From: Bacillus sp. ISL-18
GTDB taxonomy: Bacteria > Bacillota > Bacilli > Bacillales > Cytobacillaceae
DNA: 64,000 nucleotides
Assembly: GCF_018613415.1 (NCBI RefSeq)
Contig: NZ_JAGGQG010000010.1
Span: 829,399-893,398 of the forward strand
Direction: 5' to 3'
In this document: positions 7,368 through 16,353 of the stretch, one piece after another
How positions within the stretch are numbered: the first letter of the stretch is position 1
Layout: each line of letters starts with the position of its first letter
Made by a program: the position numbers and the translations under genes
Notes under the pieces: model-generated
Told to the model about the DNA's origin: nothing
Databases searched by the model: none
The model's input: only the letters and a program-made list of their open reading frames with translations

Positions 7368-8276
7368 TTATATATAATAAGAATCACTTGTTTTTCCAAC
7401 CGCGGTAAAGTTTTTCTTTAATACCCTACAGAATGTCTTTTTTGACAAATCAACGTTACACCATTCATAAATGTTAGTAGTCGTAATCTTTCGCTCAGGA
7501 AATAACAACTGAAATTCCCTCACATTCCGTAGAATGGCATCTTCGACCATTTCATGACCTCCACACTTTTCGCAAACAAAAAGATGATTCTGTATAGTTA
7601 CCAAAAAGGAACGACAAAATTTACAATACAATTCCTTCTTCAACTGCTCATATTGATAGTTTGGCACCTGTGTAAATGGGTTTTTAGTTTGATGTAAAGA
7701 AATTAATTGTTGAGCCAATTTTTTGTAACCATCATTCAATTTAGATGATGTATCATTTATACTCTTTAAAAACCGGTTAACTTGATTGGGAAGAATAATG
7801 GGATGGTCGACTTGGGCGTTGAATAAAGTGAATTCAGGGTTAATAAAAATGACGGTGGCTTCAACGAGGTAGTGAAGCTTGATGTCGTGGAGCAGTTGGC
7901 GGAATTGGGATGCACATTTGCTTAATTGGATGATTGGATTTTTATATTCTCGACCGGATTTCACAGCGTAAAATCTGTCCTTTTCCAGGCAAAAGTCTCC
8001 TTCAAAATATTTTACATCCAGCAGTCGAATGACTTCTTGCGAAACAAGCGTTGTATCGATCTGAAAATAGGAATTCTTTATTTTAAGCAGCAAGTCATTG
8101 ATAATGTATCTTTCTTCTTTAAGACCTTCTGCCATACGGTCAAATTTCACCTCTCCCTCATAACCTTTTTCCAGGTTGAAATAATGAAACTTTTCCTCTT
8201 GTGTTAACTCCATCCTTGTGTTTAATGATCGCATTTTCAATAATTCATCTGATTCTGTTCTGCTTTTAAGTATCAT
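7368..8276 (-). CDS. NERD-domain (nuclease-related) protein with C-terminal zinc ribbon
   Basis: A 302-aa protein. A KGYEGEVKFDRM segment near residue 37 leads into NDLLLKIKNSYFQIDTTLVS and then RLLDVKYFEGDF. This order matches the NERD fold, a PD-(D/E)XK-like nuclease core in which the Asp of QIDTT and the Asp-x-Lys of LDVKY would be the metal and catalytic residues. CKFC and CEKCGG at about residues 218-240 form a likely zinc ribbon. Function and substrate are unknown. NERD proteins occur widely in Bacillaceae, often as singletons. It is monocistronic, its 3' end lies about 20 bp from the decayed end of the 52-bp array, and AT content is high. I infer a nuclease-like role only from the fold. 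Confidence 0.75.
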   Translation of the reverse strand: MILKSRTESDELLKMRSLNTRMELTQEEKFHYFNLEKGYEGEVKFDRMAEGLKEERYIINDLLLKIKNSYFQIDTTLVSQEVIRLLDVKYFEGDFCLEKDRFYAVKSGREYKNPIIQLSKCASQFRQLLHDIKLHYLVEATVIFINPEFTLFNAQVDHPIILPNQVNRFLKSINDTSSKLNDGYKKLAQQLISLHQTKNPFTQVPNYQYEQLKKELYCKFCRSFLVTIQNHLFVCEKCGGHEMVEDAILRNVREFQLLFPERKITTTNIYEWCNVDLSKKTFCRVLKKNFTAVGKTSDSYYI

Positions 8277-8401
8277 AGGCCGCTTCCCTTCAACATTTCT
8301 AAACCTATTTTATAAAAAAGCAGGACAAATGGGTGTGAATATTCCGTTACATATTTTAAAAAAAGAAATTATAAATAAGGTTTTTTGTATTCCTTATAAA
8401 G

Positions 8402-8429
8402 AAAACTCGCCAATTACTTGACGAGTTTT
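8402..8429 (-). terminator. Terminator downstream of rsuA
   Basis: Arms AAAACTCG and CGAGTTTT around a 12-nt loop, with T-rich sequence on both sides. It lies about 75 nt after the rsuA stop and ends the murJ-rsuA unit. Confidence 0.6.
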
Positions 8430-8502
8430 ACTTTTTAAATATAAATACGACTGTCATTTCGGACGCATTTTTAAGAAAAGCACCAGAAAACTTGTTTGGT
8501 TT

Positions 8503-9222
8503 TTATTTCACTTGGTACTCTCGCAATAGCTCCACTTCTTCATCTGTTAATTCTCGATATTCCCCGAGTTCCAGGGTTTCATCTAAAGGAAGCGGCCCCA
8601 TAGAAATCCGTTTCAAGTACACAACCCTTTTCCCAACGGCCTCAAACATTCTCTTGACTTGATGAAACTTACCTTCAGTAATGGTTAGCTCAATATCAGA
8701 GCGAATACCTGATTTTACTATTTTTAATTCACCAGGCTTGGTTTCATACCCGTCATCAAGAGTGACTCCTTTGGCAAACGCCTTGACATCCTCTTCGGTT
8801 ACTTCGCGGTCAATCACCGCAAAGTATGTTTTCGGGACATGCTTCTTTGGTGATAACAATTTATGCGCTAATTGACCATCATTGGTAATCAGCAATAATC
8901 CCTCTGTATCCTTGTCCAATCTCCCAACCGGAAAGGGCTCATACACTTGATCCTCAAGCTCCAACAGGTCAATAACGGTCTCAGCCGCACTATCTTCTGT
9001 CGCTGATAACACACCAGGAGGCTTGTTCATCATTAAATAAATAAATTCTTTGTATTCAATCACTTCACCATTGAAGGTCACCGTCTGGCTTTTTTCATCA
9101 ACATGTTGTTTCGGATCCTTAACGATCACATCATCGACTCTAACGGCACCACTTTTTAATATCTGCTTTACTTCTTTTCGGCTGCCGTAGCCAAGGTTTG
9201 CTAACATCTTATCAATTCTCAA
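8503..9222 (-). CDS. rsuA: 16S rRNA pseudouridine synthase (RsuA family)
   Basis: A 239-aa pseudouridine synthase. The start is a TTG at 9222-9220 behind AAAGGAGG with 7-nt spacing, giving LRIDKMLANLGYGSRKE, the beginning of the S4 RNA-binding domain (residues 1-60). An upstream ATG adds 16 residues that do not fit the family. The catalytic aspartate is Asp103 in GRLDKDTEGLLLITND. By family it modifies U516 of 16S rRNA, although RsuA and RluB paralogues are hard to separate by eye. Its start overlaps the murJ stop by 11 nt, as in the B. subtilis ytgP-ytzG pair, so translation is probably coupled. Confidence 0.88.
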   Translation of the reverse strand: MRIDKMLANLGYGSRKEVKQILKSGAVRVDDVIVKDPKQHVDEKSQTVTFNGEVIEYKEFIYLMMNKPPGVLSATEDSAAETVIDLLELEDQVYEPFPVGRLDKDTEGLLLITNDGQLAHKLLSPKKHVPKTYFAVIDREVTEEDVKAFAKGVTLDDGYETKPGELKIVKSGIRSDIELTITEGKFHQVKRMFEAVGKRVVYLKRISMGPLPLDETLELGEYRELTDEEVELLREYQVK

Positions 9223-10840
9223 CGCTTTGCCTCCTTTTTGGCAGCTTAAATTTAGTAAGAACACGCTCAATTCTGTTTCCGAATAACCGAGTTGCCAGTC
9301 CTGATTTCAATCCTAAATAAAAATAGATGGCAGCCCCTACAAGTGCACTAATTAAGATCATTAAGACCGATTGCATTTTGGAGGCCGGTGATAAGAATAA
9401 CGTTAAAAATTTATACATCAGCTCGGTTCCCACCCACATACATCCAGCAAAAATGATAATCAATAAACTTCTTCGCCAAACGAATCGATATTGATAGCGG
9501 GAGAAATATCTAATTACCACTAAATTAATAATAATCGAGGCCATATATCCAATGGCTGTAGCTAATACAGCTCCTCTTGTTTCAAACATTTTAACTAAAG
9601 GAATATTAAGTGTTAGTTTGACCAATAGTCCCACTAATAAGCTTAAAATCGTATACCGCTGTTCATTAATTCCTTGCATGATCGCTGCTGTCACCGCATA
9701 TAGGGAAAATAAAATGGCGACCGGCGCATAAGCACCTAACACCTGTGTCCCAAGAGAATCATGCTCATAAAAAGCCGTATAAACTGGCTCAGCTAATAGA
9801 GATAGCCCAATTGCCGCAGGCAGTGTTAAGAATAATAACACTTGAAAGGTTTGATTTAATTGATTAGTTAAGTTTTTACGATCATTCTCCACATATGCCT
9901 TTGTAATGCTCGGCACAAGTGTTAACGAGAAGGCAGTGGCCAGGGAAACAGGAATAATCACAATTTTATGTGATTCAAAGTTCAAAATACCAAAAGCAGT
10001 ATCGGCCAACTTCTTTGTCGTTCCCATTTCTACTAAGGCTTTGGTTAGGGTAAATTGATCAATAAGTTGGAATAATGGATTGGCAATCCCTACAAATACA
10101 AAGGGAGCTGCATAAATAAAGATTTCTTTATAAATTTCTTTTAGTGAAACATGGATGGTTCCCTTATCTTGCTCCAAAAGCTCATCCAAATGCGGCTTCC
10201 TTTTATACCAGTACCAAAATAGGACGGCTAAGCCTCCTATCGCTCCAACAAAGGCAGCAAATGTGGCAACACTAACAGCGGTTACCATTGATCCATTTAA
10301 AAATTTGAGAACCACATAAGCCCCAACAAGCGTGAACAGAATTCGGACGATTTGTTCTACCACTTGCGATGCAGCTGACGGTCCCATCGATTGATGACCT
10401 TGAAAAAATCCTCTGATTAGACTCATGAACGGTACTAGGATTAAGGCAAAACTGACCGCACGCATGACGGTTATAGCCGCATCTATTTCATTACCAGGAT
10501 TACTCATTTCGGCTAATAAAGGGGCTGCCAAATACATAATTAAAAATGCAACAAATCCTGTGATCGACATAACCACTAAACCAGATTTAAACAATTTTCT
10601 GCCAACAGCATATTCTTCCAGTGCATTATACTTTGCAATAAACTTTGAAACAGCCAGTGGCACCCCAGCTGTTGCGATACTAATAAATATGGTGTAAGGG
10701 ACATATCCGTAGGAATAAAGCTGTGTCCCATGTTTTCCAACAATCTGATAAAACGGTATAACATAAATGAGTCCGATTACTTTAGAAAGTATAGTTCCTA
10801 ACGTTAAGATAAACGTTCCTCTTAAAAGCTTTGACTGCAT
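9212..10840 (-). CDS. murJ: Lipid II flippase MurJ/YtgP (MOP superfamily)
   Basis: A 542-aa polytopic membrane protein with about 14 transmembrane segments. It matches the YtgP group of the MOP exporter superfamily, with the opening LRGTFILTLGTILSKVIGLI. In B. subtilis YtgP is one of two lipid II flippases (the other is Amj) and moves the peptidoglycan precursor across the membrane. The ATG follows AGGAAGGG. The neighbour is rsuA, downstream and overlapping. The paralogous SpoVB-type flippases are similar, so assignment to MurJ rests on synteny as well as sequence. Confidence 0.88.
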   Translation of the reverse strand: MQSKLLRGTFILTLGTILSKVIGLIYVIPFYQIVGKHGTQLYSYGYVPYTIFISIATAGVPLAVSKFIAKYNALEEYAVGRKLFKSGLVVMSITGFVAFLIMYLAAPLLAEMSNPGNEIDAAITVMRAVSFALILVPFMSLIRGFFQGHQSMGPSAASQVVEQIVRILFTLVGAYVVLKFLNGSMVTAVSVATFAAFVGAIGGLAVLFWYWYKRKPHLDELLEQDKGTIHVSLKEIYKEIFIYAAPFVFVGIANPLFQLIDQFTLTKALVEMGTTKKLADTAFGILNFESHKIVIIPVSLATAFSLTLVPSITKAYVENDRKNLTNQLNQTFQVLLFLTLPAAIGLSLLAEPVYTAFYEHDSLGTQVLGAYAPVAILFSLYAVTAAIMQGINEQRYTILSLLVGLLVKLTLNIPLVKMFETRGAVLATAIGYMASIIINLVVIRYFSRYQYRFVWRRSLLIIIFAGCMWVGTELMYKFLTLFLSPASKMQSVLMILISALVGAAIYFYLGLKSGLATRLFGNRIERVLTKFKLPKRRQSVEN

Positions 10841-11007
10841 AAAATCCCTTCCTACCCGAAAGATACGTTCGTAAATTCACAAAGAATAATCGACGTTTTT
10901 TGCACACTATTAGTAGTTTACAACTTCTTTTCCTCCGATGCCACTCACAACCGAGTTAATTCTCTTAAAAAAATGACTTTTTTCGTTTTAATTTCACAAG
11001 TTATGTT

Positions 11008-11013
11008 TATAAT
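11008..11013 (+). promoter_or_regulatory. Probable -10 element (TATAAT) of the ytfP promoter
   Basis: A consensus TATAAT at 11008-11013 without a good -35 in the right place. It overlaps the upstream in-frame ATG at 11017, which argues that translation starts at 11044. Confidence 0.5.
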
Positions 11014-11043
11014 GAAATGAATAAATTAAAGTTGGTGGATAAA

Positions 11044-12318
11044 ATGGATTACGATTGTATTGTGATTGGCGGCGGTCCCTCCGGATTAATGGCTGCCATT
11101 GCTGCGGGGGAAAAAGGGGCAAAGGTCCTCTTAATCGATAAAGGAGACAAATTAGGACGGAAGCTGGCAATTTCCGGAGGCGGACGCTGTAACGTAACCA
11201 ACCGGCTGCCGGTTGAGGAGATTATTAAACATCTGCCCGGCAACGGTAAATTCTTATATAGTGCTTTTTCTATTTTTAGTAATGAAGATATTATTCGCTT
11301 TTTTGAAAGGCTAGGAATTGAATTAAAAGAGGAAGATCATGGGCGGATGTTTCCTGTAAGCAATAAAGCTCAATCAGTGGTGGATGCCCTCTTAGAACAG
11401 CTCGAGAAACTACGTGTAAGAGTCTTCAAAAATAGCCCGGTTGCCGATGTTCTCTATGAAAATGGACATGTTTCCGCAGTGCGGTTAAAGGATGGCCAGC
11501 AATTTTCGACTAAGTCAGTAGTAATTGCGGTAGGGGGAAAATCGGTCCCGCATACAGGGTCTACCGGCGACGGTTATGCCTGGGCTGAGAAAGCAGGCCA
11601 TACAATCACTGAGTTGTTCCCAACCGAGGTCCCTGTTACCTCCAGTGAGCCCTTTATAAAAAACAAATCATTGCAGGGATTATCGTTAAGAGATATTAAT
11701 CTCAGTGTCTTGAATCCGAAAGGCAAACCCTTGATTTCCCACCGGATGGATATGTTGTTTACCCATTTTGGAGTCAGTGGCCCGGCTGTTTTACGATGCA
11801 GTCAATTTGTGGTCAAGGCCATGAAAAAATGGAATTTAAAAGAAGTAACAATGAGCTTGGATGCCCTTCCGGACCGAAAAGAGGAAGAGATTTTTCAAGA
11901 GATTGTAAAACTCGTAAAAGGGGAACCCAAGAAGAGCATCAAAAATACCTTAAAGGGAATAGTTCCAGAGCGTTACCTTCTATTTCTCCTCGAAAGGAAT
12001 GATATGGATCCTGCCGACCAAGGAGGAACGATTTCCAATGAAAAGATTCGTGCATTTGCTAAGGGCTGTAAACAATTTCAATTCAAAGTAAACGGCACAC
12101 TTCCACTTGAAAAAGCATTTGTGACGGGCGGCGGGGTTACCGTGAAAGAGATCGAGCCGCAAACCATGGCTTCTAAATTGATGGAGGGTCTCTATTTTTG
12201 TGGTGAAATACTAGATATCCATGGATACACAGGTGGATATAACATTACATCTGCCTTAGTGACGGGCAGGCTTGCAGGAACCAATGCAGCACTATCTGCA
12301 AAAAATTATCGGGCGTGA
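11044..12318 (+). CDS. ytfP: NAD(P)/FAD-dependent oxidoreductase, HI0933 family (YtfP)
   Basis: The 424-aa flavoprotein begins [18 protein letters not shown], a Rossmann dinucleotide-binding motif (GGGPSG). The family signature [14 protein letters not shown] follows near residue 45, and a C-terminal FAD-binding GGVTVKE...[13 protein letters not shown] region is present. I chose the ATG at 11044 behind TTGGTGG over one 27 nt upstream that lies on the -10 box. HI0933/BaiN-like proteins are thought to reduce or oxidise small molecules, but the physiological substrate is not established for YtfP. Its stop codon lies in one arm of a hairpin shared with cse60. Confidence 0.82.
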   Translation: MDYDCIVIGGGPSGLMAAIAAGEKGAKVLLIDKGDKLGRKLAISGGGRCNVTNRLPVEEIIKHLPGNGKFLYSAFSIFSNEDIIRFFERLGIELKEEDHGRMFPVSNKAQSVVDALLEQLEKLRVRVFKNSPVADVLYENGHVSAVRLKDGQQFSTKSVVIAVGGKSVPHTGSTGDGYAWAEKAGHTITELFPTEVPVTSSEPFIKNKSLQGLSLRDINLSVLNPKGKPLISHRMDMLFTHFGVSGPAVLRCSQFVVKAMKKWNLKEVTMSLDALPDRKEEEIFQEIVKLVKGEPKKSIKNTLKGIVPERYLLFLLERNDMDPADQGGTISNEKIRAFAKGCKQFQFKVNGTLPLEKAFVTGGGVTVKEIEPQTMASKLMEGLYFCGEILDIHGYTGGYNITSALVTGRLAGTNAALSAKNYRA

Positions 12319-12337
12319 AGTTCTATCACGCCCGATA
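12307..12337. terminator. Shared hairpin containing the stop codons of ytfP and cse60
   Basis: Arms TATCGGGCGTGA and TCACGCCCGATA make a 12-bp perfect stem with a 7-nt loop. The ytfP TGA (12316-12318) is in the left arm and the cse60 TGA (12328-12326) in the right arm. On the minus strand the stem is followed by AATTTTTGC, so it mainly terminates cse60. Confidence 0.8.
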
Positions 12338-12511
12338 GATAATCATAGCGGTAAAGCAGTAAATCTGCGCTTCCTCTTCTTCCTCGGTCATTGCAGCCAC
12401 ATTATACTTGATATCAACTAGGCTTTGTTCCTCTATACCTTTTAAAAATCGATTCATCTCTTTTTCTAAATCTTTTTCATGCTCCCTGTCAAATAACTTT
12501 ACTTGGATCAT
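12326..12511 (-). CDS. cse60: Sporulation protein Cse60
   Basis: A 61-aa acidic protein starting MIQVKLFDREHEKDLEKEMN and ending QIYCFTAMIIYRA. The length and ends match Cse60, a small protein made under sigma-E control in the mother cell of B. subtilis, with no known biochemical role. The ATG at 12511-12509 follows a very purine-rich GGAGAGGGAGGGAG. A longer frame adds 13 residues outside the family. It marks the organism as a spore former. No sigma-E promoter was clear enough to call. Confidence 0.85.
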   Translation of the reverse strand: MIQVKLFDREHEKDLEKEMNRFLKGIEEQSLVDIKYNVAAMTEEEEEAQIYCFTAMIIYRA

Positions 12512-12652
12512 AAGTCTCCCTCCCTCTCCTTTTTCTATCAGTATTCTCACTTTTTCAGAATTTTAAAAATAGATAGTTTTAAAAGTTAAGGTTTTTTTAA
12601 GATTGGGCTTGTAAACTTGTTTCTGAGATCAAATGTTGAAAGGAGGATCTGA

Positions 12653-13048
12653 GTGGATAAAAAACAAAAGATTACTTGGGGAGTCAGCTTTGGAAGCTTG
12701 GCTTTAGCAGCGGGAATGGTCTCATATCTCGGTTTATCTAATGGCGGAAGTACGAACAGCCAAATGGCATTTACTCAACGGCAGCAGCCAGGTTCTAATA
12801 CAAATCAAAATCAGCAGCAAGATCAACAACAAGGAGGATCAAACACACAACAAGATCAGCAAACAGGACAAGATTTTAATAGTTCCTGGAGCGGAGACAG
12901 TCAATTAGATCAAAGTCAGCAAACACAGGATGATAACAGTGGCCAAGGCTTCGATAATAGCGATCAACAACAGGATCAATTTTTTAATGGCGGCGGTCCA
13001 GGCTCCGGACATCACCATGGATTTGATACAACAACAGGTGGAACCTGA
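12653..13048 (+). CDS. Glutamine-rich low-complexity protein with N-terminal membrane segment
   Basis: The 131-aa product starts at a GTG behind AAAGGAGG. Residues 1-7 are charged (MDKKQKI) and residues 8-28 form one hydrophobic segment (TWGVSFGSLALAAGMVSYLGL), either an anchor or an uncleaved signal. The rest is low-complexity Gln/Asn/Asp/Gly/Ser with no folded domain visible, ending in GSGHHHGFDTTTGG. I do not recognise a family. It may be a secreted or membrane-tethered disordered protein, possibly spore- or envelope-associated. The strong ribosome binding site and the clean reading frame support it being real. Confidence 0.65.
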   Translation: MDKKQKITWGVSFGSLALAAGMVSYLGLSNGGSTNSQMAFTQRQQPGSNTNQNQQQDQQQGGSNTQQDQQTGQDFNSSWSGDSQLDQSQQTQDDNSGQGFDNSDQQQDQFFNGGGPGSGHHHGFDTTTGGT

Positions 13049-13100
13049 TTTGCTGATGTGGAAACCTGCATGTGGTTGAAACCATAACAGACAGAAAAAA

Positions 13101-13125
13101 AACCGATTCCAAAACGGAATCGGTT
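13101..13125 (-). terminator. Terminator of the rhodanese gene
   Basis: Arms AACCGATTCC and GGAATCGGTT form a 10-bp stem. On the minus strand an 8-T tract follows. The hairpin overlaps the stop codon of the rhodanese gene. Confidence 0.9.
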
Positions 13126-13438
13126 ATTCTGTGTATTCAGTTTCTCCCGTCCAGGCCAGCATTCCGCCAATCATATTCCGGACTTTATAACCTTGTTCTT
13201 GAAGATAATAGCAAACATTTCCACTGCGGTGGCTTGAACGGCAAATGAAAATATATTCCTTCTCTTTATCAAAATAGTCCAAGTTAGCGGGAATATCGCC
13301 CATACGAATATGTTTCGCTCCTGGAATCATCCCAAAAACAACTTCCTCATCTTCTCTAACATCTACAAGCTCTGGCTTTTCCCCTGCCTCGAGCTTCTTT
13401 TGCAACTCTTCTGGTGTAATCACGTTAATTTCTTCCAT
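13124..13438 (-). CDS. Single-domain rhodanese-like sulfurtransferase (YtwF-like)
   Basis: A 104-aa rhodanese domain with the entry VDVREDEEVVFGMIPGAKHI and the active-site loop FICRSSHRSGN, in which the cysteine would carry the persulfide. The closing GGMLAWTGE is also typical. I start at the second ATG (13438), because AAGGG lies 9 nt before it, while the first ATG directly abuts that site. Such proteins move sulfane sulfur to acceptors, and the partner is unknown. In B. subtilis the related ytwF gene also lies near leuS. Confidence 0.85.
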   Translation of the reverse strand: MEEINVITPEELQKKLEAGEKPELVDVREDEEVVFGMIPGAKHIRMGDIPANLDYFDKEKEYIFICRSSHRSGNVCYYLQEQGYKVRNMIGGMLAWTGETEYTE

Positions 13439-13501
13439 CCCAATCATCCCTTCAGAAAAACATCCTCCATTTTACAAGAGGATGTTCAGTTTTATTTCTG
13501 A

Positions 13502-15919
13502 TTAATTCGCCACAATATTTACCAATTTACCTGGTACAGTAATTACTTTGCGAATGGTCTTTCCTTCAATTTGTTCCTTCACACGATCGTCATCCATGGC
13601 GATTCCTTCCAGAGCTTCTTTTGTAGCATCTGTCGGAACCTTTAATTTTGTTTTTACCTTGCCATTTACTTGAATCACAATCTCGATTTCATCATCGACT
13701 AATTTTGCTTCATCATATGCCGGCCATGCTTCATAGGAGATTGTACCGCTATGACCTAACTTTTCCCAAAGCTCTTCAGCAAGATGCGGACAAACAGGAG
13801 CAAGTAATTTTACAAACCCTTCGATATAAACCTTTGGAAGAACGGTTGCTTTATACGCCTCATTGATAAAGACCATCATTTGTGAAATAGCTGTATTAAA
13901 TCTTAATCCTTCATAATCCTCCGTCACTTTTTTTACAGTCTGATGGTAGGTTTTTTCAAGGGTGGCTGTCTCTTCGTTTGACTGGATTTTCGGGCTTAAT
14001 TCACCGTTTTCTTCCACTAACAGACGCCAAATTCGATCTAAGAAACGGCGGGATCCATCTAAGCCATTGGTCGACCAAGCAATCGATGCATCAAGAGGTC
14101 CCATAAACATTTCATATAAACGAAGGGTATCGGCACCATGGCTGTCAATAATGTCATCAGGGTTGACAACATTTCCTTTTGATTTACTCATCTTTTCATT
14201 GCCTTCACCTAGGATCATCCCTTGGTTGAAAAGCTTTTGGAATGGTTCTTTGGTTGGCACTACACCAATGTCATATAAAAACTTATGCCAAAAACGTGCA
14301 TATAGCAAGTGAAGCACGGCATGTTCGGCACCGCCAATGTAAATATCAACCGGAAGCCAATGATTTAATTTTTCCTGTGAGGCTAATTCTTGATCATTTT
14401 TTGGATCAATATAACGTAAATAGTACCAGCAGCTTCCTGCCCATTGCGGCATGGTATTGGTTTCACGGCGGCCTTTTATACCTGTTACCGGATCGACGAC
14501 ATTGACCCAATCCTCAATATTCGCAAGCGGCGACTCGCCTGTTCCGGATGGTTTAATGTCGGTTGTTTTTGGTAAGGTTAATGGCAGCTGATCTTCAGGA
14601 ACGGCTGTCATGGTGCCATCTTCCCAATGGATAATTGGGATTGGCTCACCCCAGTAACGCTGACGGCTGAATAACCAGTCCCGTAAACGATAGGTCACTT
14701 TTTTCGTTCCAATTCCCTTTTCCTCTAACCAGGCGATCATTTTAGAAATGGCCTCTTCTTTATCTAATCCATTTAAGAACTCAGAATTAATGTGTTCCCC
14801 ATCACCTGTATAAGCTTCTTTTTCTACATCTCCGCCAGCTACAACCGGTTTAATTGGTAATTGAAACACTTTTGCAAATTCCCAGTCACGTTCATCATGA
14901 GCAGGTACGGCCATAATGGCACCTGTTCCATAGGTTACTAAAACATAATCCGCAATCCAGATTGGCATTTTTTCGCCATTTACAGGATTAATCGCATATG
15001 CTCCAGTAAAAACACCCGTTTTCTCTTTTGCTAAATCTGTCCGTTCTAAATCGCTCTTCATTTTAACCTTATCTAAGTAAGCATCGACAGCAGCACGCTG
15101 CTCTTTAGTGGTAATTTTTTCAACAAATGAATGCTCTGGAGCCAATACAGCATAGGTTGCACCGAATAATGTGTCTGGGCGGGTAGTGAATACTGTAAAG
15201 GTTTCATCATGCCTGTCAATTTGGAACGTTACTTCGGCCCCTTCAGAGCGGCCAATCCAGTTGCGCTGCATTTCCTTTAAGCTTTCAGGCCAGTCAAGCT
15301 CCTCAAGGTCCTCAAGTAAACGATCACCGTAAGCCGTAATTTTTAACATCCATTGCTTCATCGGACGGCGTTCAACCGGATGTCCGCCGCGTTCACTCTT
15401 GCCGTCAATAACCTCTTCATTTGCTAAAACAGTTCCAAGCGCCGGACACCAGTTCACCGCTACTTCATCAATATAGGCAAGCCCTTTTTCCCAAAGCTTT
15501 AAGAAGATCCACTGTGTCCATTTATAATATTCTGGGTCGGTCGTATTGACTTCACGGTCCCAATCATAGGAAAAACCAAGTGCTTTAATTTGTCTTCGGA
15601 AGGTGTTAATATTCTTTTCTGTAAATTCGGCAGGGTCGTTACCTGTGTCTAAAGCATATTGTTCTGCAGGCAATCCGAAAGCATCCCATCCCATAGGGTG
15701 CAGTACATTATAGCCCTGCATCCGCTTTAAACGGGAAAGAATATCTGTTGCTGTATAGCCTTCCGGATGACCTACATGAAGCCCTGCACCGGATGGATAG
15801 GGAAACATGTCTAATGCATAGAATTTCCGTTTATCATATTCTTCGCTCGTTTTGAACGTTTTTTTGTCTTCCCATTGTTTTTGCCACTTTTTCTCGATTT
15901 GTTGATGGTTAAAGCTCAT
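13502..15919 (-). CDS. leuS: Leucyl-tRNA synthetase
   Basis: The 805-aa class I synthetase charges tRNA-Leu. Visible motifs are the HIGH-type [14 protein letters not shown] near residue 40, the KMSKS loop in [10 protein letters not shown], the CP1 editing domain in between ([19 protein letters not shown]), and the C-terminal anticodon-binding region. The ATG at 15919-15917 follows TAGGAGGA. A longer frame adds 13 residues from the T-box leader and is rejected. Expression should be controlled by the T-box directly upstream, which senses uncharged tRNA-Leu. Confidence 0.97.
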   Translation of the reverse strand: MSFNHQQIEKKWQKQWEDKKTFKTSEEYDKRKFYALDMFPYPSGAGLHVGHPEGYTATDILSRLKRMQGYNVLHPMGWDAFGLPAEQYALDTGNDPAEFTEKNINTFRRQIKALGFSYDWDREVNTTDPEYYKWTQWIFLKLWEKGLAYIDEVAVNWCPALGTVLANEEVIDGKSERGGHPVERRPMKQWMLKITAYGDRLLEDLEELDWPESLKEMQRNWIGRSEGAEVTFQIDRHDETFTVFTTRPDTLFGATYAVLAPEHSFVEKITTKEQRAAVDAYLDKVKMKSDLERTDLAKEKTGVFTGAYAINPVNGEKMPIWIADYVLVTYGTGAIMAVPAHDERDWEFAKVFQLPIKPVVAGGDVEKEAYTGDGEHINSEFLNGLDKEEAISKMIAWLEEKGIGTKKVTYRLRDWLFSRQRYWGEPIPIIHWEDGTMTAVPEDQLPLTLPKTTDIKPSGTGESPLANIEDWVNVVDPVTGIKGRRETNTMPQWAGSCWYYLRYIDPKNDQELASQEKLNHWLPVDIYIGGAEHAVLHLLYARFWHKFLYDIGVVPTKEPFQKLFNQGMILGEGNEKMSKSKGNVVNPDDIIDSHGADTLRLYEMFMGPLDASIAWSTNGLDGSRRFLDRIWRLLVEENGELSPKIQSNEETATLEKTYHQTVKKVTEDYEGLRFNTAISQMMVFINEAYKATVLPKVYIEGFVKLLAPVCPHLAEELWEKLGHSGTISYEAWPAYDEAKLVDDEIEIVIQVNGKVKTKLKVPTDATKEALEGIAMDDDRVKEQIEGKTIRKVITVPGKLVNIVAN

Positions 15920-15944
15920 TTTGATTTTCCTCCTACTGCAAAAT

Positions 15945-16172
15945 AAAAAACCCCTCATCCCAAAAAGGGACGAGAGGATTGTATGTATCTTCCCGCGGTA
16001 CCACCCACATTAGTGCCTAAACACTCGCTTCATTCAACCTTAACGCGGTAAACGGCAAACATTACTGTTCATTCATGCCTGCAACTCAAAGGCGAGTTCA
16101 TGATGTACTCGGTTGACTTTCACCAGCCGTCAACTCTCTATTCTCTCGAGTAAGAATCATTACTACTCCTGA
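15945..16172 (-). promoter_or_regulatory. T-box leader of leuS (tRNA-Leu sensing)
   Basis: On the minus strand, stem I is recognised by the distal segment GCTGGTGAAAGTCAACC and by a specifier loop reading GAA-CTC-GCC, with CTC (Leu) at plus positions 16096-16094. The conserved T-box GGGTGGTACCGCG lies at 16006-15994. The terminator hairpin CCTCTCGTCCC/GGGATGAGGGG (15977-15951) ends in T6 just before leuS. Uncharged tRNA-Leu would pair with the specifier and the T-box bulge and prevent termination. Confidence 0.95.
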
Positions 16173-16321
16173 TCACTGTTTTTTTAATATAAAGTATTAC
16201 GGTTATTGTATTAAATTTTCTATCACTATGCAAGCAAACATTTGCCTAAATTCAGGATAGACAGGTGGCGGCCAGTTTAAACATTAAATATCTGGATTAT
16301 ATTCTACGGATAAATGAAAGA

Positions 16322-16346
16322 ACAGTTGACTGAAGAAGTCAACTGT
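16322..16346 (-). terminator. Terminator of cstA
   Basis: Arms ACAGTTGACT and AGTCAACTGT, a 10-bp perfect stem with a 5-nt loop. On the minus strand TCTTTCATTT follows. It sits 8 nt after the cstA stop. Confidence 0.8.
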
Positions 16347-16353
16347 CCTAAAT

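Noticed and set aside
12307..12337. Small regulatory RNA
   Set aside because: The hairpin is explained as a terminator shared by two convergent genes.
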